DNA of 64,000 nucleotides, taken from CBDUEF01 sp018063485. Lineage in GTDB: Bacteria; Pseudomonadota; Alphaproteobacteria; Rhodobacterales; Rhodobacteraceae. The stretch covers positions 319,770-383,769 of the forward strand of contig JBAOID010000003.1 of the NCBI GenBank assembly GCA_037045435.1, in the 5' to 3' direction. Shown here piece by piece: positions 44,303 to 53,280 of this stretch; positions within the stretch are counted from its first letter, which is position 1; each line of letters starts with the position of its first letter. A program made the translations under genes and the position numbers. The notes below the pieces were generated by a model, which was not told where the DNA came from, ran no database searches, and saw nothing but the letters and a program-made list of their open reading frames with translations.

Positions 44303-46801
44303 TCAAAACAGATCGAGCAGGCGCTTTAGGTAATCCCGCTCGCCCGAGGGACGGGTTTGCTCGCCAGAGCGTTTGCGGATTTCATCCAGCAATTCCTGGG
44401 CGCGGCGATAGACATCTTCGCCTTGCAACAGGTTTTTATCGGACCCGATATGGGCGGAATTGTCGCGACCCAACGGATCGCGGGTGCCGTTGGGATCGGC
44501 AGAGTCGGCGCGCCTTGTATCGTTTGGCGATTGGCCATTGCGCTGCTGTTGGTCTTTGGCCAGTGCATCGCCAAGGTCGCGGATGCCTTCGCGCATCTTG
44601 TCGATAGCCTCGGCCTGTCTGTCCATCGCATCGGGCAGATTGCCTTCGCGCAGGGCTTTTTCGGCCTGATCCATGGCGCGACCAGCCTCATCAAGGCGTT
44701 GCCGGCCGCTTTCGCCCAATTCACTGCCGGGGCTGGGAAGTTTGCCATTCTTGCCCAACTGATCCAACTGGTCGCGAAGCTCGGCCTGACGGTCTGACAG
44801 GGATTTTCCGCTATCGCCGGGCTTTTGGCCGGGTTTGGGTTGATTGCCTTGCTCATCGGCTTTGCCCTGATTGCCAGGCTGCCCGTCTTGCAGATCGCGA
44901 AAGGAATTGTCAGACAGACGTTGCTGGCCGCGCATGGTTTCGCCCAATTGCTTCATGCCCTGTTCGCCGGGAGCGCCTTGGCCCTGACCTTGACCCTGGC
45001 CCTTTTGGACCTGCATGTTTTCCATCATCTGGCGCAGTTGTTCCATCAACTGCTGGGCTTCAGCGGTGCGGCCCTCTTGCATCAACTGCTGCAATTTATC
45101 CAGCATCTGCTGGATTTGATCTTGGGTGATGGTTTTGCCCTGCTGCTGGCGCGAGGTTTCGTCATTGGGATCATCAGGGGCCTTGTCGGCTTCTTGCTTC
45201 ATATAGTCATTCAGCGCCTGACGCATTTCATCCATCAGCCCTTGGATTTCTTCGGGGCTGGCCCCGTTCTTGATTGCCTCATCCAAGCGGTCCTGAGCGC
45301 GGCGCAGGCGTTCTTTGGCATCGGCAAGGTCGCCCTCTTCGACCATGAGAGCGATATTCCACAGCTCCAGGGCGGCGGTATCGCGCAATCCGGGGGTGAG
45401 GCTGGTTTGGTCAAGCGCCTTGGTGACGGCGCGCAGACGGGCAAGGGCCTTTGGCTGGCGGAAATCGGCATCGGCCTGCCATGTCATCGCCTTGAGGATT
45501 TGCACCACGCGGGGGCCATTGGCGCGGGTCCACAACAGATCACGGCGCATCTCGATGATGGCGGCGGCGGTGGGTTCGAAAAAGCGCCGTCCGGGCAGGA
45601 TCACCTTGATCGGGGCCGAAGCGCCGGTTTGCATCGCGGCATCCGAGGCCGAAAAGGTCATGGTGACCGGCATGTTGGCGAACACATGCTGCGACAGGTC
45701 ATCCACCAGGGTGGTGGTGAATTCGGCGCGGCTGCCTTTGACGGGCAGGACCAGATCAAGGATCACCGGCGGCTGTACTTCGGGATCGGCGATCAGGCCA
45801 TAGCTGCGGGCGACGGCGGGCAGATCAAGCGCTATCGCGACCTGGCCCTTGGTGACGCCGTAATCATCCTTGGCAGTGAATTGCTGTTTGAAGCGGCCAT
45901 CGGCCTGCCGGGCGATGTCGCCCTTGGCTTCGATGCTGGGGGCTGTGTCGGGGGTGGCGATCACTTGCCATGCGCGCCCACCAGTGCCGTCGATGGCGAT
46001 AACCCCCGATTGCTTGACGGTGAATTCCTGGCGGTTGTCCGAGGCGGCGGGCACGGTGGTGCGGGCCGAGACGGTTTCTGACAGGATCAACGCGCCCGGA
46101 TCGCCGTAGAAATTCAGTTGCACCTTGGTGCCCTGCGGCAGGCTGAGGGTGTCGGATTTCTGATCGGTCAGATAAAGCGCAGGCTTTCCGGTATAGGCGG
46201 GGGGTTGCGCCCAGCCTTCCCATGTCGGGCCAGCCATGGCGGCGCTGGCGCCCCCCGGCACAAGGCCCGAGACCGAGGCCACGCGCCAGACCGAGCCGAA
46301 CAGCACCGCCATGACGGCAGCGGTCAGCGCGATATAACGCAGGCCAAACGGATCGCGGCTGGCAAGTTGCAGGTTGGGCTCCACCGCTTTGGCCTGTGCG
46401 GCGCGGGTAGCCATGCGGGCGCGGTGGGCGGCCCAGACCGCGCGAGAGGCCGGATCATCCGCCCCGATGGCCATGGTGTCGCGCAGGGCGGCAATGGGTT
46501 GGCCGGGCAGGTTGGCATCAAGGCGCGCCAGCGCTTCGGTGCGCGCGGGTCTGTGAAAACTGCGAAAGCCGTGGATCAGGGCGGCAATCAGGCCAACCAC
46601 CGACGCGACGATCCCAAACCAAGCGGCCTCGATCGGCAGGATGTCTTGCAGACCAAAGGCTGCGGCGGCGAGAGCCAGTAGCGCGACGGTCCACAGGGGC
46701 CAGAAGGCACGCGTCATCCGTTCGGCCCAAAGGCCGGCCCATGTCAGGCGCAACGGCCGTTCGATCCGTTTGAGCGCGTCTGATGCTTTGCCCTGTTCCA
46801 T
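44303..46801 (-). CDS. TIGR02302/DUF4175-family membrane protein
   Basis: About 832 residues from ATG 46801 (GAGGAT upstream). Two N-terminal transmembrane helices (FWPLWTVALLALAAAAFGLQ; IVASVVGLIAALIHGF), a third near 170, a large periplasmic region, then a C-terminal half that is Gln/Lys/Glu-rich and coiled-coil (QQMLDKLQQLMQEGRTAEAQ, GQGQGQGQG). This layout fits the conserved alphaproteobacterial family TIGR02302, whose function is unknown. Thirteen bases separate it from lysA upstream. Confidence 0.85.
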   Translation of the reverse strand: MEQGKASDALKRIERPLRLTWAGLWAERMTRAFWPLWTVALLALAAAAFGLQDILPIEAAWFGIVASVVGLIAALIHGFRSFHRPARTEALARLDANLPGQPIAALRDTMAIGADDPASRAVWAAHRARMATRAAQAKAVEPNLQLASRDPFGLRYIALTAAVMAVLFGSVWRVASVSGLVPGGASAAMAGPTWEGWAQPPAYTGKPALYLTDQKSDTLSLPQGTKVQLNFYGDPGALILSETVSARTTVPAASDNRQEFTVKQSGVIAIDGTGGRAWQVIATPDTAPSIEAKGDIARQADGRFKQQFTAKDDYGVTKGQVAIALDLPAVARSYGLIADPEVQPPVILDLVLPVKGSRAEFTTTLVDDLSQHVFANMPVTMTFSASDAAMQTGASAPIKVILPGRRFFEPTAAAIIEMRRDLLWTRANGPRVVQILKAMTWQADADFRQPKALARLRAVTKALDQTSLTPGLRDTAALELWNIALMVEEGDLADAKERLRRAQDRLDEAIKNGASPEEIQGLMDEMRQALNDYMKQEADKAPDDPNDETSRQQQGKTITQDQIQQMLDKLQQLMQEGRTAEAQQLMEQLRQMMENMQVQKGQGQGQGQGAPGEQGMKQLGETMRGQQRLSDNSFRDLQDGQPGNQGKADEQGNQPKPGQKPGDSGKSLSDRQAELRDQLDQLGKNGKLPSPGSELGESGRQRLDEAGRAMDQAEKALREGNLPDAMDRQAEAIDKMREGIRDLGDALAKDQQQRNGQSPNDTRRADSADPNGTRDPLGRDNSAHIGSDKNLLQGEDVYRRAQELLDEIRKRSGEQTRPSGERDYLKRLLDLF

Positions 46802-46814
46802 ATCCTCTACAGTT

Positions 46815-48080
46815 TCACAGCCATTCCGGGATGGTATCGCGCGCCAGCATTTCGTCAATCGACGGTCGCGCCCTGATGACGGCGAAGTGATCGTTTTTCA
46901 CCAGAACCTCGGGGATCAGCGGGCGGGAATTGTATTCCGAGGCCATCACCGCGCCGTAAGCGCCAGCGGAGCGAAAGGCGACAAGGTCGCCCTCGGTCAT
47001 CGGTGGCATGGCGCGCGCCTTGGCAAAGGTATCGCCGGTTTCGCAGACCGGACCCACGATGTCATAGGGCTGCGGTTCGGTTGCAGGTTCGGGTTCGATC
47101 AGCGGCACGATGTCGTGATGTGCGCCATACATCGCGGGGCGGATCAGATCGTTCATTGCGGCATCAAGGATCAGGAAATCGCGGTCTTCGCCGTTTTTCA
47201 CATAGATGACTTTGGAAACCAGCACCCCGGCATTGCCCGAAATCAGCCGCCCCGGCTCGATCTCGATCTCGCAGCCCAGATGGCCGACCGTGCGTTTGAT
47301 CAGCGCGCCGTAATCCAGGGGCAGCGGCGGGGCCGAGTTTGAGCGTTCATAAGGAATGCCCAAGCCGCCGCCCAGATCAAGCCTGCGGATGTTGTGACCC
47401 TCGGAGCGCAGCCGAACGGTGAGATCGGCAACCTTGAGATAGGCCTGCTCGAAAGGCTCCAACTCGGTCAGTTGGCTGCCGATGTGAACGTCGATTCCGA
47501 TCACATCAAGACCGGGCAGGGAGGCGGCTTCGGCGTAAACCTCTGAGGCACGTGAGATCGGGATGCCGAATTTGTTCTCCTTCTTGCCGGTGGCGATTTT
47601 CTCATGGGTTTTGGCGTCAACATCGGGATTGACGCGGATGGTGATGGGGGCGATTGCGCCCATCGAGGTGGCCACTTCCGAGAGGGCGCGCAGCTCGGGT
47701 TCGGATTCGACGTTGAATTGCCGGATGCCGCCGGTCAGGGCGGTGCGCATCTCGTCTCGGGTCTTGCCGACGCCGGAAAAGACGATCCGATCTCCCGGCA
47801 CACCAGCGGCGCGGGCGCGGGCGTATTCGCCGGCCGAAACCACGTCCATGCCTGCGCCAAGATTGCCGAGCAGCTTCAGAACAGCCAGATTCGACAGTGA
47901 CTTGATCGCAAAGCAGACCAGATGCGGCAGCGGCGAAAGCGCGTCGGTAAACAGTTGATAGTGGCGGGTCAGGGTGGCGCTGGAATAGCAATAGAACGGC
48001 GTCCCCACCACAGCGGCGATATCGGCCAGGGCCACGTTCTCGGCGTGCAGATGTCCGCTTTGGTAAAGGAAATGGTCCAA
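46815..48080 (-). CDS. lysA: Diaminopimelate decarboxylase
   Basis: About 421 residues from a TTG at 48080 (GAGGGGGC upstream; protein MDHFLYQSGHLHAE). Last step of lysine synthesis. PLP Lys in CFAIKSLSN, GGGLGIPYE, PGRLISGNAG and the active-site Cys in GPVCETGD are present. An in-frame ATG at 48143 adds 21 residues not seen in the family. Confidence 0.93.
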   Translation of the reverse strand: MDHFLYQSGHLHAENVALADIAAVVGTPFYCYSSATLTRHYQLFTDALSPLPHLVCFAIKSLSNLAVLKLLGNLGAGMDVVSAGEYARARAAGVPGDRIVFSGVGKTRDEMRTALTGGIRQFNVESEPELRALSEVATSMGAIAPITIRVNPDVDAKTHEKIATGKKENKFGIPISRASEVYAEAASLPGLDVIGIDVHIGSQLTELEPFEQAYLKVADLTVRLRSEGHNIRRLDLGGGLGIPYERSNSAPPLPLDYGALIKRTVGHLGCEIEIEPGRLISGNAGVLVSKVIYVKNGEDRDFLILDAAMNDLIRPAMYGAHHDIVPLIEPEPATEPQPYDIVGPVCETGDTFAKARAMPPMTEGDLVAFRSAGAYGAVMASEYNSRPLIPEVLVKNDHFAVIRARPSIDEMLARDTIPEWL

Positions 48081-48153
48081 ATCAGCCCCCTCGTGATGCC
48101 AGGATATCGGGATATAGCAAGGATTGGCCGGGGGCAATTGCACCCTATGGCCA

Positions 48154-48279
48154 TCAGGGTTTTACAACCACGCCGATTTGGGCATCTCCTGATACGGTAA
48201 CGCCGGGTTTTTCTGGCGCACCATCGGCACCGCAGGCGGCAAGAAACAGCAGGGCAAGCAGGGAAAGGCGGTTCATCAT
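48154..48279 (-). CDS. Small lipoprotein, LptM/YifL-like candidate
   Basis: A 41-residue lipoprotein between argH and lysA: MMNRLSLLALLFLAAC with lipobox LAAC, then GADGAPEKPG. GGAG precedes the ATG. E. coli LptM (YifL) is likewise tiny, has C-G-x-x-G-P after the lipobox, and lies upstream of the lysine-branch gene dapF. The position and GxxGxP-like start support the same family; LptM helps LptD mature. The assignment is tentative. Confidence 0.68.
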   Translation of the reverse strand: MMNRLSLLALLFLAACGADGAPEKPGVTVSGDAQIGVVVKP

Positions 48280-48374
48280 TGCTCCGGTGAATTTCTGGGG
48301 GACGTCGTGACGCCGTTCTGCAGGTCAAAAGCTGAAAGAGAACGTCATCACCGTTCCAATCCTTTGACCTTGCC

Positions 48375-49775
48375 TCAGGCCATTATGGTTTTCCAGCGTG
48401 CAATCTGTTCGCGCACCCGCTCGGGCGAGGTTCCGCCGTAAGATATCCGGCTGCGGACCGAGTTTTGCACGCCCAGCACGGAATAAACCTCTTGGGTGAT
48501 GCCGTCATGGACCGATTTCATCTCGGTGATAGACAGATCGGGCAGATCGCAGCCCTTTTTCTCGGCCATGGCCACCAGCGTTCCGGTGACGTGATGGGCG
48601 TCGCGGAAGGGCAGGTTCAGCGTGCGCACCAACCAATCGGCAAGGTCGGTGGCGGTGGAAAAACCGCTGGCGGCAGATGTTGCCAGCACATCGCGATTGG
48701 CGGTCATATCCGTCACCATGCCTGTCATCGCGGCCAAGGCCAGCATCAGGGTGTCGGCGGCGTCAAAGACCTGCTCCTTGTCTTCCTGCATGTCTTTGGA
48801 ATAGGTCAGGGCGAGGCCCTTCATGATGGTGAAAAGGGCGACAGTGGCCCCAAGGATACGCCCGAGTTTGGCGCGCAAAAGCTCGGCTGCGTCGGGGTTT
48901 TTCTTTTGCGGCATGATGCTGCTGCCTGTTGTCCATTTGTCCGACAGACGCACGAAGCGGAACTGGGCCGAGGACCAGATCACCAATTCCTCGGCAAAGC
49001 GCGACAGGTGCATGGCACAAATCGAGGAGGCCGACAGGAACTCCAAAGCGAAATCGCGGTCGGAGACAGAATCGAGCGAATTGGCGGTCGGGCGGTCGAA
49101 ACCCAAGGCGGCGGCGGTCATGTGGCGGTCGATGGGGAAAGATGTTCCGGCCAGCGCGGCGGCCCCAAGTGGGCATTCGTTCATGCGGCGGCGGGCGTCC
49201 TCAAAACGCGATTTATCGCGGGCCAGCATCTCGACATAGGCCAGCATATGATGGCCCCAGGTGACCGGTTGCGCGGTTTGCAGATGGGTAAACCCCGGCA
49301 TCACCCAATCGGCCCCGGCCTCGGCTTGGACCAGGAACGCCTGCATCAGGGCGGCAAGGCCCGAGATCGCGGCGTCGCATTGATCGCGCACCCAAAGCCG
49401 GAAATCCACCGCCACCTGATCATTGCGCGACCGTGCCGTATGCAGCCTTCCGGCCGGTTCACCTATGATCTCTTTCAAGCGGCTTTCGACATTCATGTGA
49501 ATGTCTTCCAACGCTTGGGAAAACACGAAACCGCCAGTTTCGATTTCTGACAAGACCGTGAGCAGGCCTTCCCCGATGGCCTCGGCATCTGTAGGAGTAA
49601 GGATACCCGTGGCGGCCAGCATGGCGGCATGGGCGCGAGAGCCTGCAATATCTTGCGCGTAAAGCCGCTTGTCAAAGCCGATCGAAGCGTTGATGGCGGT
49701 CATGATCGCGTCGGGACCAGAGGCAAAGCGCCCGCCCCACATCTGGTTGGCGCTGGTTTTGGGCGAATTGGTCAT
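48375..49775 (-). CDS. argH: Argininosuccinate lyase
   Basis: 466 residues starting MTNSPKTSANQMWGGRFASG. Fumarase-superfamily signature GSSIMPQKKNPDAAEL and the HTARSRNDQVAVDFRLW and TAQPVTWGH segments are complete. Cleaves argininosuccinate to arginine and fumarate. Its start is only 12 bases from the divergent thioredoxin-like gene, so its promoter must lie inside that gene or overlap it. First of argH-lipoprotein-lysA. Confidence 0.94.
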   Translation of the reverse strand: MTNSPKTSANQMWGGRFASGPDAIMTAINASIGFDKRLYAQDIAGSRAHAAMLAATGILTPTDAEAIGEGLLTVLSEIETGGFVFSQALEDIHMNVESRLKEIIGEPAGRLHTARSRNDQVAVDFRLWVRDQCDAAISGLAALMQAFLVQAEAGADWVMPGFTHLQTAQPVTWGHHMLAYVEMLARDKSRFEDARRRMNECPLGAAALAGTSFPIDRHMTAAALGFDRPTANSLDSVSDRDFALEFLSASSICAMHLSRFAEELVIWSSAQFRFVRLSDKWTTGSSIMPQKKNPDAAELLRAKLGRILGATVALFTIMKGLALTYSKDMQEDKEQVFDAADTLMLALAAMTGMVTDMTANRDVLATSAASGFSTATDLADWLVRTLNLPFRDAHHVTGTLVAMAEKKGCDLPDLSITEMKSVHDGITQEVYSVLGVQNSVRSRISYGGTSPERVREQIARWKTIMA

Positions 49776-49787
49776 GAAAGGCCTGCG

Positions 49788-50324
49788 ATGATGCGGAAAA
49801 TATTGCTTGTGGTTCTTTATACGGCCTTTGCCCTTAGCGCAAATGCGGGCGGCGTTGATCCGGCACTTTTGCAAGGCGATATGAAGAAACTGGCGTTCTC
49901 CGAAGCGGCGGACTTGCCCGAGGCGCTGTTGCTGGATGCCAGTGACGGGGAACATACGCTGGCGGAATACAAGGGCAAATGGGTGGTGCTGAATTTCTGG
50001 GCGGTGTGGTGTGCGCCCTGCCGCAAGGAAATGCCCTCACTGGACCGCTTACAGGCGGCGATGCCCGAAATTGCAGTGCTGCCGGTGGCGACAGGGCGCA
50101 ATGCGCCGGTGGCCATCGCCAAATTCTATGCCGAGGCCGGGGTGACGGGCCTGCCCGTGCTGCGCGATCCGAAATCGGCGCTGGCGCATCAGTTGGGGGT
50201 GGCAAGCCTGCCGGTGACGTTGATCCTGAACCCCGAAGGGCAGGAAGTGGCGCGATTGACCGGGGATGCTGAATGGGATTCCGAGGCGGCCAAAGCGGTG
50301 TTGGCGGCGCTGATCAAGGGCTGA
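49788..50324 (+). CDS. TlpA-like thioredoxin-domain protein
   Basis: 178 residues with a signal peptide (RKILLVVLYTAFALSANAGG). The thioredoxin-fold active site is FWAVWCAPCRKEM, followed by GVTGLPVLRD and cis-Pro region VASLPVTLIL. Periplasmic disulfide reductase, possibly for cytochrome c maturation. Two adjacent ATGs at 49788. The end overlaps tag by 11 bases on the opposite strand. Confidence 0.9.
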   Translation: MMRKILLVVLYTAFALSANAGGVDPALLQGDMKKLAFSEAADLPEALLLDASDGEHTLAEYKGKWVVLNFWAVWCAPCRKEMPSLDRLQAAMPEIAVLPVATGRNAPVAIAKFYAEAGVTGLPVLRDPKSALAHQLGVASLPVTLILNPEGQEVARLTGDAEWDSEAAKAVLAALIKG

Positions 50325-50865
50325 GATAGCAGCCTTGCACATGGTCATTCACCAGCCCGTTCGCCTGCATGAAGGCATAGGTGATGGTCGGGCCGCAGAA
50401 TTTGAAACCGTGGGATTTGAGCGCCTTTGACAGTTTGGTAGAGGCTTCGGTTCGCGCGGGGAGGTCTTGCGATGAGGCTGGGGCAGGTTGCCGGGTTTGG
50501 TTGGCAAAGGACCAGATGAAATCCGTAAACCCCTGCATTTCCTCGATCTTCAGAAACGCACCTGCCCCGGTTATGGTGGCTGCAATCTTGCCGCGGTGGC
50601 GAATGATGGCGGGGTTTGCCAGCAGGCGGGTGATATCGGCCTCGCCCCAAGTGGCGATGATTTCGGGGTCGAACCCGGCAAAGGCAGTGCGAAATGCGTC
50701 ACGGCGGCGCAGGATGGTGATCCAGCTAAGCCCGGCCTGAAAGCCTTCGAGCATCAGGCTCTCCCAAAGTTTGCGGGGATCACGCTCGGGCCTGCCCCAT
50801 TCGTGATCGTGGTAGGCGATATAGTCTGGATCGGTGCCACACCATGGGCAGCGGGGTTTTGTCAT
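50314..50865 (-). CDS. tag: DNA-3-methyladenine glycosylase I
   Basis: 183 residues from ATG 50865. Removes 3-methyladenine from alkylated DNA. Zinc ligands and family signatures: RCPWCG, YHDHEWGRP, FEGFQAG-like LEGFQAGLSWITILRRR, CGPTITYAFMQA and NDHVQGC. Function is well supported. Diverges from the EAL gene. Confidence 0.92.
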   Translation of the reverse strand: MTKPRCPWCGTDPDYIAYHDHEWGRPERDPRKLWESLMLEGFQAGLSWITILRRRDAFRTAFAGFDPEIIATWGEADITRLLANPAIIRHRGKIAATITGAGAFLKIEEMQGFTDFIWSFANQTRQPAPASSQDLPARTEASTKLSKALKSHGFKFCGPTITYAFMQANGLVNDHVQGCYLSP

Positions 50866-50997
50866 ATCGGGCCTTTTTCCGCGGATGTGGGCAATTGGAC
50901 TTAAATGCATGAGTTTACCCTGCATTTACACCTATGGCGACACTCTGTTCGGGTGTGGACGAAAAGGATTTGTCGATGGGGCAACGGGGGAATGGGG

Positions 50998-51834
50998 ATG
51001 GTGCCGGAACGACGCAAGCCAAGGCTTGATGCCATGGCAGGCAACGCCAGTCCACTGGGCGTGGCGATTTCCGATGTGGAACGGACCACCCTGAGCATGG
51101 TTGCCGAGGCAATTGCCTCAAAACGGGTGCGTCTGGCCTATCAGCCGGTGGTTCTGGCGCGCGATCTCACGCGGGTGGCCTTTCATGAGGGTTTGATCCG
51201 GGTGCTGGACCCGTCTGGCCGGGTGATTCCGGCGAAAGATTTCATGTCTGTGGTTGAAACCCATGAAATCGGGCGACAGATTGACAGTCTTGCGCTGGAG
51301 AAGGGGTTGGCTGCCCTTGCCAGCAAACCCGATTTGCGGCTGTCGATCAATATGTCGGCACGCTCGATTGGCTATCCGCGCTGGAAACAGGTGTTGCGGC
51401 GCGGATTGATCGCCGAGGCTACCGTTGCCGAGCGGCTGATTCTTGAAATTTCGGAAAGCTCGGCCATGTTGGTGCCGGAATTGGTGATTGGCTTCATGGA
51501 GGAAATGCAGCGCGCCGGGGTGGCTTTTGCGCTGGACGATTTTGGTTCTGGCAACACGGCGATCCGCTACTTCAAGGATTTTCTGTTCGACGTTCTGAAA
51601 CTCAGCGGGCAATTCGTGCGCAATATCCATCGCGATCCTGACAATCAGGCGCTGGTTTCCGCCCTGCTGTCGATCAGCAAACACTTTCAGATGTTCAGCG
51701 TTGCCCAGTCGGTTGAAACAAGGGAAGAGGCGGTTTGCTTGCAGGACTTGGGGCTGGATTGCCTGCAAGGCTATCTGTTCGGGGCACCAAGCCTGCGTCC
51801 TCCCTGGCAAGAAGATCAGCGCAAGAGCGGGTGA
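50998..51834 (+). CDS. EAL-domain protein, probably catalytically inactive
   Basis: About 278 residues from ATG 50998 (GGGGGA upstream; 50905 and 50992 are alternatives). EAL domains hydrolyse c-di-GMP. The domain is nearly complete: HEGLIR for EAL, LSINMSA, LEISES, LDDFGSG, VLKLSGQ, LQGYLFG. But the catalytic loop normally reading AEGVE or AESVE reads AQSVE, so the general-base Glu is Gln, and the usual KID is KLS. It may bind c-di-GMP or another partner without cleaving it. No GGDEF or membrane segment. Confidence 0.85.
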   Translation: MVPERRKPRLDAMAGNASPLGVAISDVERTTLSMVAEAIASKRVRLAYQPVVLARDLTRVAFHEGLIRVLDPSGRVIPAKDFMSVVETHEIGRQIDSLALEKGLAALASKPDLRLSINMSARSIGYPRWKQVLRRGLIAEATVAERLILEISESSAMLVPELVIGFMEEMQRAGVAFALDDFGSGNTAIRYFKDFLFDVLKLSGQFVRNIHRDPDNQALVSALLSISKHFQMFSVAQSVETREEAVCLQDLGLDCLQGYLFGAPSLRPPWQEDQRKSG

Positions 51835-51998
51835 TCGCGGACCGATCAGACAATTCGCCGCTGGCCGCAGCCAAAACTTGCGTTTGACACTGCCATTGCG
51901 TAGGTCATGCTGCAGAGCGGCGGAAACCTTCCGTCCCGGATTTGCCGGGCAGGGAAGGGGATTCGCCCTGAAAATTGCCATGGGAGAGGGCGCATAGC

Positions 51999-53174
51999 AT
52001 GACCAATGTAGTAATCGTATCGGCGGCACGGACCGCCGTGGGCAGCTTTAACGGCGCTTTCGCCGCCACTCCGGCGCATGATCTGGGTGCCGCGATGATT
52101 GAAGCCGTGGTGGCGAGGGCGGGCATCGACAAGGCCGATGTGTCAGAAACCATTCTGGGCCAGGTGCTGACGGCGGGTCAGGGCCAGAACCCGGCGCGTC
52201 AGGCGCATATCAACGCGGGTCTGCCCAAGGAAGCAAGCGCCTGGTCGATCAATCAGGTTTGCGGCTCCGGCCTGCGCGCGGTCGCGCTGGGCGCGATGCA
52301 TGTGCAACTGGGCGATGCTGCGATTGTGATCGCGGGCGGTCAGGAAAGCATGTCGATGTCACCGCATGTGGCGCATCTGCGCGCCGGCCAGAAAATGGGC
52401 GATCTCAACTTCATCGACAGTATGATCCGTGACGGCCTTTGGGACGCCTTCAACGGCTATCACATGGGCCAGACGGCGGAAAACGTCGCCAACCAATGGC
52501 AGATCAGCCGCGAGATGCAGGATGAATTTGCACTGGCGAGCCAGCACAAGGCCGAAGCCGCGCAAAAGGCAGGTAAGTTCAAGGATGAGATCGTGGCCTT
52601 CACCATCAAGACCCGCAAGGGCGATGTGGTGGTTGATGCTGATGAATATATCCGTCACGGTGCCACCATCGAGTCGATGCAGAAACTGCGCCCGGCTTTC
52701 ACCAAAGATGGCACTGTTACCGCCGCTAATGCCTCGGGCCTGAATGATGGGGCGGCCGGCGTGATGGTGATGACCGAGGCCGAAGCCGCCAAGCGCGGGC
52801 TGAAACCGCTGGCGCGGATTGCATCCTATGCGACCGCGGGCCTTGATCCGTCGATCATGGGGGTCGGGCCGATCTACGCCAGCCGCAAGGCGCTGGAAAA
52901 AGCGGGTTGGAAGGCTTCTGACCTTGATCTGATTGAGGCGAATGAGGCTTTTGCCGCGCAGGCCTGTGCAGTGAACAAGGATATGGGCTGGGATCCGGCG
53001 CGGGTGAATGTGAACGGCGGCGCAATTGCCATTGGGCATCCGATCGGGGCTTCGGGCGCGCGGATCTTGAACACATTGCTGTTTGAGATGCAGCGGTCTG
53101 GCGGCAAGAAGGGTCTGGCGACCCTGTGCATTGGTGGCGGCATGGGTGTTGCTATGTGTCTTGAGCGCGCCTAG
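51999..53174 (+). CDS. phaA: Acetyl-CoA acetyltransferase (beta-ketothiolase)
   Basis: 391 residues. Condenses two acetyl-CoA to acetoacetyl-CoA. Nucleophile Cys in INQVCGSGLRAV near residue 88, catalytic His in AIGHPIGASGAR near 348, second Cys in ATLCIGGGMG near 378, NEAFAAQA present. ATG 51999 follows GGAGAGG. A strong terminator separates it from phaB. Confidence 0.95.
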   Translation: MTNVVIVSAARTAVGSFNGAFAATPAHDLGAAMIEAVVARAGIDKADVSETILGQVLTAGQGQNPARQAHINAGLPKEASAWSINQVCGSGLRAVALGAMHVQLGDAAIVIAGGQESMSMSPHVAHLRAGQKMGDLNFIDSMIRDGLWDAFNGYHMGQTAENVANQWQISREMQDEFALASQHKAEAAQKAGKFKDEIVAFTIKTRKGDVVVDADEYIRHGATIESMQKLRPAFTKDGTVTAANASGLNDGAAGVMVMTEAEAAKRGLKPLARIASYATAGLDPSIMGVGPIYASRKALEKAGWKASDLDLIEANEAFAAQACAVNKDMGWDPARVNVNGGAIAIGHPIGASGARILNTLLFEMQRSGGKKGLATLCIGGGMGVAMCLERA

Positions 53175-53201
53175 GGCTACGACATTTTGATGAATAATTG
53201 G

Positions 53202-53234
53202 AAAAGCGGGCGCAATAATCTTGCGCCCGCTTTT
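53202..53234 (+). terminator. Terminator between phaA and phaB
   Basis: A perfect 14-bp inverted repeat (AAAAGCGGGCGCAA / TTGCGCCCGCTTTT) around a 5-base loop. The T run makes it a good rho-independent terminator, and it is nearly symmetrical, so it could work both ways. phaB may therefore depend on read-through or its own promoter. Confidence 0.85.
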
Positions 53235-53280
53235 ATCATTCGGTAGCAATATTTTAAAGGATAAACTGGAGGAGGAAAAC

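Noticed and set aside
44825..46081. A 418-codon hydrophobic plus-strand frame.
   Set aside because: Antisense to the Gln-rich coiled-coil region of the TIGR02302 protein; the apparent Leu-rich helices come from reversed Gln codons.
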